A DNA stretch of 64,000 nt. Source: Nonomuraea angiospora. GTDB lineage: Bacteria; Actinomycetota; Actinomycetes; Streptosporangiales; Streptosporangiaceae. Both the position numbers and the translations under genes were made by a program. Position 1 is the first letter of the stretch. Every line of letters begins with the position of its first letter. Positions 1 to 8,593 of the stretch are shown one piece after another. The stretch is from NCBI RefSeq assembly GCF_014873145.1, contig NZ_JADBEK010000001.1, positions 12,028,001-12,092,000 on the forward strand, given 5' to 3'. The notes under the pieces are model-generated. The model worked only from the letters and a program-made list of their open reading frames with translations. It did no database searches and had not been told where the DNA came from.

Positions 1-1038
1 GCACTGGTGGATGCCGTGGCCGAAGGCCAGGTGCCCGGTGGCCGGACGGCGCAGGTCGAGCACGTCGGGGTCGGTGAACTTGGCGGGGTCCCTGTTGGCG
101 GCGTTGAGCGCGATCAAGACCGTGTCGCCGGCCTTGAGCTGTTTGCCGCCGAGCTCGACGTCCTCCAGCACGCCGCGCATGCCGGTGGCGGCGATGGACA
201 GGTGGCGCAGCAGCTCCTCCACGGCGCCGGCGGCCAGGTCGGGGTCGTCGCGCAGGACGGCGAGCTGGGCCGGGTCGCGCAGCAGGGCGAAGGTGCCGAG
301 CGCGAGCATGTTGGCGGTGGTGTCGAGGCCGGCGCCGAGCAGGAAGGCGGCCACGCCCCCGAGCTCCTCGTCGGTCAGGTCGCTGCCCGTGGCCAGGTCG
401 CTGAGCAGGTCGTCGGTCGGGTTCGCGCGCTTGGCGATCGCGAGCGTCCCCAGATACTTGCCGAGCTCGATGAAGGCGGCGTACTGCGCCTCGGGCTCGG
501 GGGCGTCCGAGAGGGCCCGGGTGGCGGTCTGGAACTGCTCGCGGTCCTCGTACGGCACGCCGAGCAGCTCGCAGATCATCAGCGCGGGGACGGGCTGGGC
601 GAAGACCTCGACGAGGTCGGCGGGCGGCCCCTGCCGCTCCATCGCGTCGAGCCGTTCACGGGTGATCTCGGTGACCCGCTCGGTGAGCAGGTTCATCCTG
701 CGGACGGTGAACTTGCCCGCCAGCAGCTTGCGGAAGCGGGTGTGCTGGGGCGCGTCCATGCCGGTCAGGTCGCCGATGGGGGCGGGCGGCAGGTATCCCA
801 TCTGCGGGTAGTACTGGGTCTCGTAGCGGGAGCTGAAGCGCGGGTCGGCGAGGATCTGGCGGACCACCCCGTAGCCGGTGACCAGCCAGACGCCGGGGGC
901 GTCCTCGGGCGCGGCCAGCCGGGCGATCGGCTGCTCGGCACGGAGCGCGGTGACCTCGGGGGCGGGGTCGAAGGGGCAGGCGGGTGCGCGGTCGAAGGAG
1001 GGGCTGACCGGCTGATCGCGATAGTACGTGTTCGACAT
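1..1038 (-). CDS. Cytochrome P450, 3' end outside the window
   Basis: Haem-thiolate monooxygenase of the soluble bacterial type, with no membrane anchor. The first 346 residues are visible. The I-helix oxygen-binding motif reads AGLDTT around Asp239, the K-helix ExxR is E275-L-L-R278, and the last codon in the window is the Cys of FGHGIHQC, which should be the haem ligand. About 50 residues of the C terminus are missing. The ATG at 1038 gives an N terminus (MSNTYYRDQPVS) typical of CYP105/107-like enzymes. It is transcribed away from the regulator at 1184 across a 145-bp gap with inverted repeats, so that regulator probably controls it. Redox partners and substrate cannot be judged here. Confidence 0.95.
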   Translation of the reverse strand, partial: MSNTYYRDQPVSPSFDRAPACPFDPAPEVTALRAEQPIARLAAPEDAPGVWLVTGYGVVRQILADPRFSSRYETQYYPQMGYLPPAPIGDLTGMDAPQHTRFRKLLAGKFTVRRMNLLTERVTEITRERLDAMERQGPPADLVEVFAQPVPALMICELLGVPYEDREQFQTATRALSDAPEPEAQYAAFIELGKYLGTLAIAKRANPTDDLLSDLATGSDLTDEELGGVAAFLLGAGLDTTANMLALGTFALLRDPAQLAVLRDDPDLAAGAVEELLRHLSIAATGMRGVLEDVELGGKQLKAGDTVLIALNAANRDPAKFTDPDVLDLRRPATGHLAFGHGIHQC

Positions 1039-1134
1039 GTTTTGAAAGCTACGTTGCATTCAAGACGACTGCAATCGACGAAACGCGTTCTCCCAGGTCA
1101 TTCTCGGCAAATTGATGCATCGACGCTGGACCTG

Positions 1135-1155
1135 AATGCAATGTTTCGTTGCATT
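1135..1155. promoter_or_regulatory. Inverted repeat, candidate operator of the P450/regulator pair
   Basis: Perfect 7-bp arms AATGCAA (1135-1141) and TTGCATT (1149-1155) flank a 7-base centre, just upstream of the regulator start at 1184. A third TTGCATT lies at 1054-1060, next to the P450 start. The placement between divergent genes fits an operator read by the neighbouring HTH protein. No binding data; this is inference from position and symmetry. Confidence 0.5.
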
Positions 1156-1183
1156 GAGTGGCGGCGAACGCAACAATGGCGTC

Positions 1184-1867
1184 ATGTCACGAGGAAGGTT
1201 GACCCAGCGGGACCGCCAGCGCATCGCGGCCGGCCTCGCCGAAGGGCGTTCCTACGCCGAGATCGCCAGGCGGCTGGACCGGCCGACCTCGACGATCAGC
1301 CGCGAGGTGGGCCGCAACGGCGGCCCCGGCGGTTACCGGCCCGAGCAGGCACACCGGGCGACGGAGCGGCGGGCGCGGCGCGGCACGCCGGCTCTCCAGT
1401 TCGCGGCCAAGCCGCCGGACGACGAGAGGCGCGAGACGGAGGACGAGGTCATCGAGATGGCGGTCCGGATGGGGCTGCCGAAGATGATGGCGCGCGTGCT
1501 CATCGGCCTGTGGCTGAGCGAGGACGGCAAACTCACCGCGGCCGAGCTGACGCGCACGCTGCAGGTCAGCCCGGCCTCCGTCTCCATGGCTGTGGGCTAC
1601 CTGCTCCAGCAGGGACTGATCGGGCGCGAGCGCGATCCGCGACGGCGTCGCGACATCTACACGGTCGACGACGATGCCTGGTACCACTCGATCGTGACCG
1701 GCTCACAACAGAGCCTCGAGGCGGCGGAGTTCGCGAAGGCGGCCGGGGAGAGGTTCGGCCTCGACACCCCCGTGGGGCGCCGGCTGGCCAAGGGCGGGGC
1801 CTTCCTGGAGCGGATCAGCCTGGACACCCTGGAGTCGGCCGAGCGCTGGCGCGACCTGCTGTCGTGA
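1184..1867 (+). CDS. MarR-like transcriptional regulator with IS30-type N-terminal HTH
   Basis: A 227-residue predicted DNA-binding protein. Residues 4-45 form a helix-turn-helix of the kind seen at the N terminus of IS30 transposases (LTQRDRQRIAAGL, then SYAEIARRL and STISREVGRN). Residues about 90-175 form a winged helix resembling MarR/GbsR regulators (ELTRTLQVSPASVSMAVGYL, then a basic wing RERDPRRRRDIY). There is no DDE catalytic domain, so it is not a transposase. I chose the ATG at 1184; an in-frame ATG at 1136 would put the inverted repeat inside the gene. Neither start has a clear ribosome site. It probably regulates itself and the divergent P450. Confidence 0.8.
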   Translation: MSRGRLTQRDRQRIAAGLAEGRSYAEIARRLDRPTSTISREVGRNGGPGGYRPEQAHRATERRARRGTPALQFAAKPPDDERRETEDEVIEMAVRMGLPKMMARVLIGLWLSEDGKLTAAELTRTLQVSPASVSMAVGYLLQQGLIGRERDPRRRRDIYTVDDDAWYHSIVTGSQQSLEAAEFAKAAGERFGLDTPVGRRLAKGGAFLERISLDTLESAERWRDLLS

Positions 1868-1899
1868 TCGGCTCAGCAGGCGATCTGCCGGGAGAGCGG

Positions 1900-2270
1900 C
1901 GCGGATCCCGGCCGTCCGGGAGCACGGCGGGCCCGCCGCCACCCTCGGCACGGACGCGCAGGCGCTCGCCAGCCACCACACCGACCACCGCGCCGACCAC
2001 CGGGCTGGCCATCGCGTCGGCCACCGGGCTGGCCTGCGGCGCGTGCTGGCCTGTGGCGCGTGCTGGCCTGTGGCGCGTGCTGGCCTGTGGCGCGTGCTGG
2101 CCTGTGGCGCGTGCTGGCCTGCGGTACGGGCCGGGCGAGCGGATCCGTATCGGCGCCGAGGTGACGGGCATCCGCCAGGCCAGGACAGCCCCTAAGGGGG
2201 CGGCGAGGCGGTGGGCCGATCTGCTGCTCGCGGCCGACGGCATCCACAGCACGGCACGGTACGCCGCCGC
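1900..2270 (+). pseudogene. Remnant of a FAD-dependent aromatic-ring monooxygenase
   Basis: Two fragments in different frames resemble the middle of a flavin monooxygenase. At about 1919-2035 the frame reading EHGGPAATLG...HRADH resembles the segment before the second half of the FAD domain. At about 2118-2265 another frame reads LRYGPGERIRIGAEVTGIR, then RWADLLLAADGIHSTARYA, the DG motif typical of these enzymes. Between them lies a 17-bp tandem repeat whose length is not a multiple of three. No Rossmann GxGxxG start and no substrate domain remain. The gene appears truncated at both ends and frame-shifted. Confidence 0.45.
2033..2117. repeat. 17-bp tandem repeat, five copies
   Basis: The unit CCTGTGGCGCGTGCTGG repeats head to tail at 2033, 2050, 2067, 2084 and 2101; the first copy has one C for T. 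A sixth partial copy runs into the following sequence. Because 17 is not divisible by three, each copy shifts the reading frame, which fits the inactivation of the surrounding monooxygenase remnant. Confidence 0.9.
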
Positions 2271-2711
2271 GTCCGTCCGGACGCGCCCAAGCCCGTCGCC
2301 GCCCCCGGTCGGCGGGCAGCAGGGCCGCCCGGCGGTCGAGGACGGTGAGCGACGCGGGCAGCCCGGCCGCCCTCCGACGATCGCCGTCGAGCACCACGAG
2401 GCCGCCATCGCTCACCGCAGTACGTGGCGGCCCCGTATCGGCGTCATCGTGCGCCAGCACACTCCCCGTGCCCGGCGCTCCCTCGCCGCGGGTAGCGCTC
2501 GCTGGACCGCCTCGTCGTCCACGGTCATGGCGCCGCAGCCGTTCATGGCGAGATGCCCGCGTCGAGCCCGGCGAGTTCCCGCAACGCGCTTGGCCTCGGT
2601 CGATGCAGTGAAAGTCATCGCGCGTCTGGTGACATTTGCCCCTGTCGGCCGACGAGCCCTCCGGGCAGGGTGGGCGCGAAGCTGATCGACGGAAGAAGCG
2701 GAGTGCCTGAG
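2271..2711. other. Gene-poor stretch with degraded coding traces
   Basis: No intact gene with a start, ribosome site and family resemblance is seen on either strand. On the minus strand, about 2280-2460, a frame containing LPASLTVLDRRAALLPADR resembles the C-terminal part of actinobacterial HTH regulators that carry a VLDRRLALLPL-like segment, but it runs on without the expected DNA-binding domain. The stretch ends in a ribosome site (GAAGAAGCGGAG) for the reductase at 2712. Confidence 0.3.
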
Positions 2712-3293
2712 ATGGCGAAACTCGTTGTCTGCAACATCATGTCCCTGGACGGCTTCTACGCGGCAGCGGACGGCAACCCGCTCGTGCTGCCGATGGACGC
2801 CGCCTTCGACGCCTACAACCTGGAGCGGATCCAGGCCGCCGGGTCGCTGCTGCTCGGCGCCGACTCGTACCGGATGTTCATGGGGTTCTGGCCCGCTCAG
2901 GCGGACAACCCCGAGGCGTCCCCGGTGAATCAGGAGTTCGGCGGGATCTACGGGCGGATCGAGGTCAGCGTCGTCTCGGACTCGCTCACGGACGAGGACA
3001 TCGCGCCGTGGGCGGACCGGACGACCGTGGTCAAGCGCGCCGAGGCCGAGGGGTGGGTCAAGGAGCTCAAGCAGCGCGCCGGCGGCGACATCGTCACCTT
3101 CGGCAGCCGGATCACGTGGAACGCCCTGCTCCGCGCCGGGCTCGTCGACGAGCTGCACCTGGTCGTCGGAGCGAAGGCGCTCGGCGAGGGGACGCCGATC
3201 TTCACCCAGCCGGTCGAGGGGTTCACCGTCGAGGAGGTCCGCCGCCTCGACGGCTCCGACAACGTCCTCCTGCGCTACGCCAGGATCGGCTGA
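2712..3293 (+). CDS. Dihydrofolate reductase family protein (RibD C-terminal domain)
   Basis: A 193-residue cytosolic protein of the RibD_C/DHFR-like fold. It starts with the usual strand LVVCNIMSLDGFYA, has the LLLGADSYRMF segment near residue 50 and ends with VDELHLVVGAKALGEGTPIF, typical of the one-domain bifunctional-deaminase-reductase relatives. It probably binds NADPH, but the substrate of these stand-alone proteins is generally unknown. The ATG at 2712 is preceded by a purine-rich ribosome site. It appears to be a single-gene unit: the gene-poor region lies upstream and a hairpin at 3300-3318 follows the stop. Confidence 0.88.
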   Translation: MAKLVVCNIMSLDGFYAAADGNPLVLPMDAAFDAYNLERIQAAGSLLLGADSYRMFMGFWPAQADNPEASPVNQEFGGIYGRIEVSVVSDSLTDEDIAPWADRTTVVKRAEAEGWVKELKQRAGGDIVTFGSRITWNALLRAGLVDELHLVVGAKALGEGTPIFTQPVEGFTVEEVRRLDGSDNVLLRYARIG

Positions 3294-3299
3294 GCTGCT

Positions 3300-3318
3300 C
3301 GGCCGCGGCGAGCGGCCG
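3300..3318 (+). terminator. Hairpin after the DHFR-like gene
   Basis: CGGCCGC (3300-3306) pairs with GCGGCCG (3312-3318) around a 5-base loop, 6 bases after the stop codon. No T-run follows, which is common in high-GC actinomycetes. The rest of 3319-3479 shows no gene. Confidence 0.4.
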
Positions 3319-3479
3319 GAGGCCGGCGCGGTGCCGGGCCCGTCCGGCCGCGCACGGAGCCGGCGTGCCGCGGGCGGCGCGATGCAGGAGGAAAGCCGAG
3401 GTCCTGCGGTGTCGAACTCGGCCGTCATTTCGCCAAAAATGCGGTGCGGTGGATCCAGCCGGACTTGTACGGTGCGGGC

Positions 3480-4037
3480 ATGCGACGTTGCCCGGAATGC
3501 GACCACTGGGAGCCGGCCGGAGCCCCTGGCTGTCCCCGGTGCGCCGGACTGGTCGACGAGATCGTCGAGGAGGGCTGGCGCGCGTTCCTTGAACGGGAGT
3601 TCGGCACCACCCGGCCGCCGGACGAGCGCCTCATCGCCGAAATGGTCACCGACGAGCCCGACAAGCACCCATGGCGCGTGGTGGACGCCGCCTACGACCG
3701 CCTGACCTGCCCCGAGTGCGGCGATCGGCTCAGCAGGGGCCCGGCCGGGTGCGCCGCCTGCGACCTGGCCAACGGGTTCCGCTACTCCGCCATCGAGATC
3801 GACCGCCCCGCCGCCCCGCCCGGCAACGAGCACGCGCTGCGGGTGAACGTGGCCGTCACCCGCCGGCCGTCCGGGGTCTCGGAGTCCGAGGTGCTGCTGC
3901 GGCGCCTGTCGCTGCCCATCCTCATCGAGGGCCGGCTCCCCACCCGGGCCCAGGCCCAGGCCACCAAGGCCCTGGCCAACGATGGCGCCACGGAGGCGGA
4001 GCTCGCGGCGTTCATCTACCGGGAGTGGGACGACTGA
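3480..4037 (+). CDS. Hypothetical protein with two zinc ribbons
   Basis: A 185-residue protein of unknown function. Two four-cysteine zinc ribbons are visible: C4-C7-C18-C21 at the extreme N terminus and C77-C80-C91-C94. Between them lies an acidic helical segment (about 23-70), and after them a basic domain with RPSGVSESEVLLRRL. Zinc ribbons of this kind serve protein or nucleic-acid binding, but nothing further can be assigned. I took the ATG at 3480, which starts directly at the first ribbon; an ATG at 3444 would add 12 residues. It converges on the Uma2-like gene with no gap (4037/4038). Confidence 0.7.
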   Translation: MRRCPECDHWEPAGAPGCPRCAGLVDEIVEEGWRAFLEREFGTTRPPDERLIAEMVTDEPDKHPWRVVDAAYDRLTCPECGDRLSRGPAGCAACDLANGFRYSAIEIDRPAAPPGNEHALRVNVAVTRRPSGVSESEVLLRRLSLPILIEGRLPTRAQAQATKALANDGATEAELAAFIYREWDD

Positions 4038-4616
4038 TCATTCCTCGGCCTTGTCCAGGTCGAGGTCGATGTCGATGTCCACGTCGAATCCGATGTTGGT
4101 CTGTAGCCGCTTGCGATGGATGCCGGTGGGGACATAAGCCTTGATTGCGGGCTCAAGCTCAAACGTGTAAACCACGGGCTGGCCATCCTCCTCCACTCGC
4201 CAGAAGTGCCTGATGCCCGCGTTTGCATACTTGATCGGCTTGGTGAATCGATCCCTCTCCTCGGATTCCGCCGAGACCACCTCGACGACGAGATGGACAT
4301 CCTCGGGCTTGAACGAGGCGCGTTGCATGCTGAAAGCCGCTCTCTTGACCAGAAGGACATCCGGCTCCGGCCGCTGACGCATTCCCAGCGTCACCGTCAT
4401 CTGGTCAACGGCCATGAGCTCCCGCGGCGGGCGAAGCGACCTCGAGAACCACCGAACTACGAGCATGTGGAAGCCGGTCTGCGGGGACCTGAAGATGAGC
4501 GACCCATCGATCAACTCGACGTGCCGGGGCGCGTCAGCGGGAAGGTGATCGAGCATGTCGGCGGTCCAGCCGCCGGGAGGGCCGGGATAGAACCACTCAG
4601 GAAGGGCCGCGGTCAC
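4038..4616 (-). CDS. Uma2 family (DUF820) restriction-endonuclease-fold protein
   Basis: A 192-residue PD-(D/E)xK-fold protein of the Uma2/DUF820 family, expanded in actinomycetes and cyanobacteria. Family landmarks are VELIDGSL (E34), PEPDVLLV (D86), VVEVVS (E112) and the KPIKYANAGIRHFW helix (Lys129, Tyr130); D86, E112 and the lysine form the presumed nuclease centre. The C terminus carries an unusual alternating acidic/aliphatic tail, DVDIDIDLDLDKAEE, coded by a short imperfect GTCGAT-type repeat. Targets of Uma2 proteins are unknown; no methylase or toxin partner lies nearby. Confidence 0.88.
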   Translation of the reverse strand: MTAALPEWFYPGPPGGWTADMLDHLPADAPRHVELIDGSLIFRSPQTGFHMLVVRWFSRSLRPPRELMAVDQMTVTLGMRQRPEPDVLLVKRAAFSMQRASFKPEDVHLVVEVVSAESEERDRFTKPIKYANAGIRHFWRVEEDGQPVVYTFELEPAIKAYVPTGIHRKRLQTNIGFDVDIDIDLDLDKAEE

Positions 4617-4673
4617 CAGTCACCCTCCTCAGATCTTCACGCAGCGCGCCTATTTTGCCACGTGGAGTAGTCG

Positions 4674-5279
4674 TCAGGGGCGGTCTTTGCGTTCTTCCAT
4701 CGAGCGGCGGTAGAGCTCGTCGATCTGGTCAAGCGGGTCGGGGGCGTGGCGGCGGGCCTCGATCTCGAGGTCGGTGCGGGAGCCGAGGTCGGCGATGCCG
4801 GTGGCGGTGTGCTGCACCTGGTCGCCCAGGAGGTCGGCGCGGATGCGGGCGCACATCGCCGTCAGCCTGGCCTGGTGCTCCCTGAGCCGGTCGAGGGTGG
4901 CGTGGTCGACGTACGAGGACATGCGGCGCTGCTGGGCGTACATGCCGAGCTGGCCGTCGTGGACGTCCGCCTGCGCGGAGAGGTCGGCCATGAGGCGGGG
5001 CAGGTCGCCGAGGCCCCAGCCCAGGCGCTGGGCGTGGTCGACGGCCTGGCGGGTGAGGGCGACCTCGCGGCGCAGGTCGAGGCGGAGGCGTTCGACCTCG
5101 GCGGCGTCGCCCGTGCCCATGGCGTTGACGTGGGTGCTGAGCCGGGTGGTGGCCTGCCTGGCCTTGACCGCCGCCTTCTTGCCCAGCTTGACCAGGAGGT
5201 AGACGCCCACACCGCCCAGCAGCAGGAAGAACGCCAGGATCACCAGTAGGACGACAAGCAGCTCGCTGATCTCCGCCAC
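4674..5279 (-). CDS. Membrane-anchored coiled-coil protein of unknown function
   Basis: About 201 residues. An N-terminal membrane helix (ISELLVVLLVILAFFLLLGG and following) is succeeded by a basic linker (KLGKKAAVKARQATT) and a long helical, charged region to the end, with Arg/Asp-rich heptad-like patterns. It is probably a single-pass membrane protein with a cytosolic coiled coil. I recognise no family. The GTG at 5279 is the likely start, but the AGGAGG abuts it directly, so the true start may be a few codons in. The reading frame stays open upstream to 5474, with no ribosome site. Confidence 0.6.
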   Translation of the reverse strand: MAEISELLVVLLVILAFFLLLGGVGVYLLVKLGKKAAVKARQATTRLSTHVNAMGTGDAAEVERLRLDLRREVALTRQAVDHAQRLGWGLGDLPRLMADLSAQADVHDGQLGMYAQQRRMSSYVDHATLDRLREHQARLTAMCARIRADLLGDQVQHTATGIADLGSRTDLEIEARRHAPDPLDQIDELYRRSMEERKDRP

Positions 5280-5358
5280 CTCCTGTGAATCTCGATGAAT
5301 TGAAGGATAGTCGGCCGGGGCGGCATCGGCGCGGCCGGGAAACCAAGCAAGCACTTGA

Positions 5359-6180
<822 letters not shown>

Positions 6181-6975
6181 ATGCCGTACGCGGACGTCGG
6201 CGGAAATATCAGGCTTTTCTATACGGAGGACGGCGACGGGCCCCCGCTGCTGCTCGTCCACGGCTGGGGCACCGACTCCCACCAGTGGTCCTGGCACATC
6301 GACGCGCTGGCGGCCACCCGCCGGGTGATCGCCGTGGACCTGCGCGGGCACGGCTACTCGTCCGTCCCCGAGAGCGGCAACACACCGCGCGAGATGGCCC
6401 GCGACCTGCGCGCCCTCCTCGACAGTCTGGGCATCCCGCAGGTGGTCGCCGTCGGGCACTCGATGGGCGGCCAGGTGGTCTCCATCCTCGCCGTCGAACA
6501 CCCCGAGCTGGTACGCGGGCTGGTCGCCGTCGACCCCGGCTACGGCATGACCGACCGGGTCGCCAGGCGCTTCCCCAAGATGATCGACGGCCTGCGCGGC
6601 GAGCACCCGCACGCCGCCGCCGAGAAGATCGACGAGTGGTGCACGAACGCCGGCACCCCCGCCGTCATCAGGCGCTGGCACAAGCGCAGGCTGTACGGCA
6701 TGCCGCCGCACGTGCTGCTCCAGGCGTTCGAGGCCATGTTCACGGCCCCGGACGCCATCGGGGTGCGCCCGGCCAGCGACGACTACCTGGCCCGCCGGCG
6801 CTGCCCGGTGCTGTCGATCTGGGCGGATCCGGAACGGGCGAGCTGGGAGTCGGGACTGCTCAAGGACCCCGCGTCCAGGGTCGTGTGCTGGGAGGGGGCC
6901 GGCCACCGGCTGCACGAGGAGCGCCCGGCCGAGTTCGTGGACCTGGTGGAGGAGTGGCTGCACGCCCAGGAGTGA
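6181..6975 (+). CDS. Alpha/beta hydrolase
   Basis: A 264-residue alpha/beta-hydrolase-fold enzyme without signal peptide. The oxyanion strand LLLVHGWG is at 24-30, the nucleophile elbow GHSMGG has Ser94, the acid is probably Asp216 (WADPE) and the base His242 (GAGHRLHEE). The sequence suits esters, lactones or C-C hydrolases of ring cleavage; nothing pins the substrate. It directly follows the SDR gene with no intergenic base, which suggests sequential steps on one compound. A 16-bp direct repeat (6976-7007) follows the stop. Confidence 0.92.
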   Translation: MPYADVGGNIRLFYTEDGDGPPLLLVHGWGTDSHQWSWHIDALAATRRVIAVDLRGHGYSSVPESGNTPREMARDLRALLDSLGIPQVVAVGHSMGGQVVSILAVEHPELVRGLVAVDPGYGMTDRVARRFPKMIDGLRGEHPHAAAEKIDEWCTNAGTPAVIRRWHKRRLYGMPPHVLLQAFEAMFTAPDAIGVRPASDDYLARRRCPVLSIWADPERASWESGLLKDPASRVVCWEGAGHRLHEERPAEFVDLVEEWLHAQE

Positions 6976-7023
6976 CCCGGGTCAGGGGGAGCCCGGGTCA
7001 GGGGGAGCCCTGGTCAGGGCTGG
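6976..7023. repeat. 16-bp direct repeat between convergent genes
   Basis: CCCGGGTCAGGGGGAG occurs at 6976-6991 and 6992-7007, with a diverged third copy at 7008-7023. The third copy overlaps the stop codon of the minus-strand DUF4126 gene, so the repeat lies between two convergent 3' ends. Confidence 0.8.
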
Positions 7024-7613
7024 CCGCGGGCCGCTCGCCTGCGGGCGCGTATGCGGCGTACCTTTCTGATCAGCCACCACGCCAGCACCGCCATCACCAG
7101 CAGCGCGACGATCACCAGCGCGGGGGCGAAGACGGCCACCAGGCTCATGCCGAGCGAACCCGCGTCCTCCGCCGTGCTCACCACCGGGGCGCCCACCCCG
7201 GCCGTCCCGGCGTTGATCACCGGCCGGGCGGCGGCCTTGACCGCGTGCACGGCCAGCGCCATCACGATGCCCAGCAGCCAGCCGGCCCACGGGTGCTCGG
7301 CCATCCAGGTGGAGTGGTCGAACTCGGCCGCCGCCTGCGTGGCCGAGAAGACCACGCCGCCCGAGGCCGGGCGCACCACGGTCTGGATCGTGTCGTTGAC
7401 GCTGTCGACGGCGGGCACCTTGTCCAGGACGAACTCGGCCATCAGCAGGACGGCGATCACCGCGAGCACGCCCCAGTTGGACAGCCAGGAGTAGCCGTCG
7501 GGGAGCTTCACGGCGTCGGTGAGGTTGGCCAGGACGCCCACGACCAGCAGCGGGATGTAGGCGTTCAGCCCGGCGGCCGTGGACAGGCCGAGGCCGGTCA
7601 GTGCGGCTAACAT
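7014..7613 (-). CDS. DUF4126 domain-containing membrane protein
   Basis: A 199-residue integral membrane protein. The N terminus reads LTGLGLSTAAGLNAYIPLL, the hallmark of DUF4126. About four hydrophobic segments follow (for example GVLAVIAVLLMAEF and ALVIVALLVMAVLAWWLI), and the tail is basic and probably cytosolic (RKVRRIRARRRAARGQP). The family's role is unknown. The stop sits in a short direct repeat shared with the convergent hydrolase. It lies head to tail with the kinase-like gene, whose stop is just upstream at 7618, so co-transcription is likely. Confidence 0.88.
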   Translation of the reverse strand: MLAALTGLGLSTAAGLNAYIPLLVVGVLANLTDAVKLPDGYSWLSNWGVLAVIAVLLMAEFVLDKVPAVDSVNDTIQTVVRPASGGVVFSATQAAAEFDHSTWMAEHPWAGWLLGIVMALAVHAVKAAARPVINAGTAGVGAPVVSTAEDAGSLGMSLVAVFAPALVIVALLVMAVLAWWLIRKVRRIRARRRAARGQP

Positions 7614-7617
7614 GCCC

Positions 7618-8523
7618 CTAGTCTGCCCGCGCGGCCTCGTCCATGAGGTGCGCCAGGCCGGATCCGGTGAATTCGGCCACCGCCCGGTCGTACTTCTCCA
7701 TGCCCCACGACCAGAAGTCGAAGTCGATGCTCTCGTTCGCGCCGTCCTGGATGGAGGCCCAGAGCGTCCAGCCGTACTTGGACATGAGGCCGAGCAGCCG
7801 GGCGCGGGCGATCTTGTGGCGCAGGCGGCGGCCGTAGTAGGCGGTGACGAGCTCCTCCAGGTGGCCGAGCGGCAGGTCGGACTCGCTCCAGATGTTGCCG
7901 AGCTCGAAGCAGGGGTCGTTGTTGCCGGCGTACTCGTAGTCGATCAGCCAGAGGCGGCGCCCGTCGTCGAGGATGTTGCCGGGCAGGAGGTCGTTGTTGC
8001 AAGGGACGGTGCCTTCCGCCCTTATTTGCAGACATTTCCGGATGTCGTCGACGGCGGGCATGAAGTCGAGGTAGCCCGCGGGAAGCCGGTAGCCCCGCTC
8101 CCGCACGATCCCCAGGTAGTGCCGCTGCACCTCGAACATGTCGAAGTCCCGTACGAACCGCGGCCCCGCGTGCAGGCGGCGGCACGCCTGCGCCACCCGG
8201 GGGAGGTTCGCCCGGTCGAGGAGGTCGGCCTCGGTGAACGTCCGCCCCTGCACGAAGCCCACCACCAGCACCCCCAGCTCGGGCAGGTACGCGTGCACCG
8301 GCGCCCCCACCCCGGCCGCGGCGGCGGCCAGCGAGCACGCGTGCTCGGCGTCCCTGTCGATGCCCAGCAGCGAGGAGTCGCTGGCCCACACCCGCGCCAC
8401 GTACGCCCCGTCCGGAGTCGTGACCTTGTAGTTGTGGTTGGTCAGCCCTCCGGGTAACTCCTCGACGGAGCGCGGCACGCCGGACAGCAGAGGAACGCGA
8501 TCGAGCACCTCGGGCACGGCCAT
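7618..8523 (-). CDS. Choline/aminoglycoside kinase family phosphotransferase
   Basis: A 301-residue APH/choline-kinase-fold protein. The Brenner motif is NNDLLPGN (N177, D178, N183) and the metal-binding Asp is in LIDYEYAGNND (D195), the form typical of LicA-like choline/ethanolamine kinases. The N terminus has the nucleotide loop GGLTNHNYKV. The ATG at 8523 removes an unsupported 33-residue extension. It is divergent from the dimethylglycine-dehydrogenase-like gene with a 70-bp shared promoter holding a GntR palindrome. That suggests one regulon for choline-derived methylated amines. The substrate is inferred. Confidence 0.88.
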   Translation of the reverse strand: MAVPEVLDRVPLLSGVPRSVEELPGGLTNHNYKVTTPDGAYVARVWASDSSLLGIDRDAEHACSLAAAAAGVGAPVHAYLPELGVLVVGFVQGRTFTEADLLDRANLPRVAQACRRLHAGPRFVRDFDMFEVQRHYLGIVRERGYRLPAGYLDFMPAVDDIRKCLQIRAEGTVPCNNDLLPGNILDDGRRLWLIDYEYAGNNDPCFELGNIWSESDLPLGHLEELVTAYYGRRLRHKIARARLLGLMSKYGWTLWASIQDGANESIDFDFWSWGMEKYDRAVAEFTGSGLAHLMDEAARAD

Positions 8524-8552
8524 GCTCGATGCTAGGACGGGCGGCGCTAAAC

Positions 8553-8562
8553 GGTCTAGACC
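8553..8562. promoter_or_regulatory. GntR (HutC/DasR-type) operator in the divergent promoter
   Basis: The perfect palindrome GGTCTAGACC sits 30 bp from the kinase start and 31 bp from the flavoprotein start. It equals the core of the DasR/HutC-subfamily consensus (TGGTCTAGACCA). A UTRA-domain GntR regulator of that subfamily is encoded two genes away (10929-11687). A single site could control both divergent genes. Confidence 0.7.
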
Positions 8563-8593
8563 TTTTACCGTGCCGAAGGTTAGCCTCGCCAGC

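Noticed and set aside
1184..1330. IS30-like HTH as evidence for an insertion sequence
   Set aside because: No DDE catalytic domain, no terminal inverted repeats and no target duplication; the rest of the protein is a winged helix.
2280..2460. Possible LuxR/HTH-regulator remnant on the minus strand
   Set aside because: Only a 20-residue stretch looks familiar; no DNA-binding domain and no intact start, so it is not listed as a gene.
7..2685. Very long open frame (892 codons) on the plus strand
   Set aside because: It runs antisense to the P450, through the regulator in the wrong frame and through the gene-poor region; no family resemblance apart from the monooxygenase fragment at about 2118-2265.
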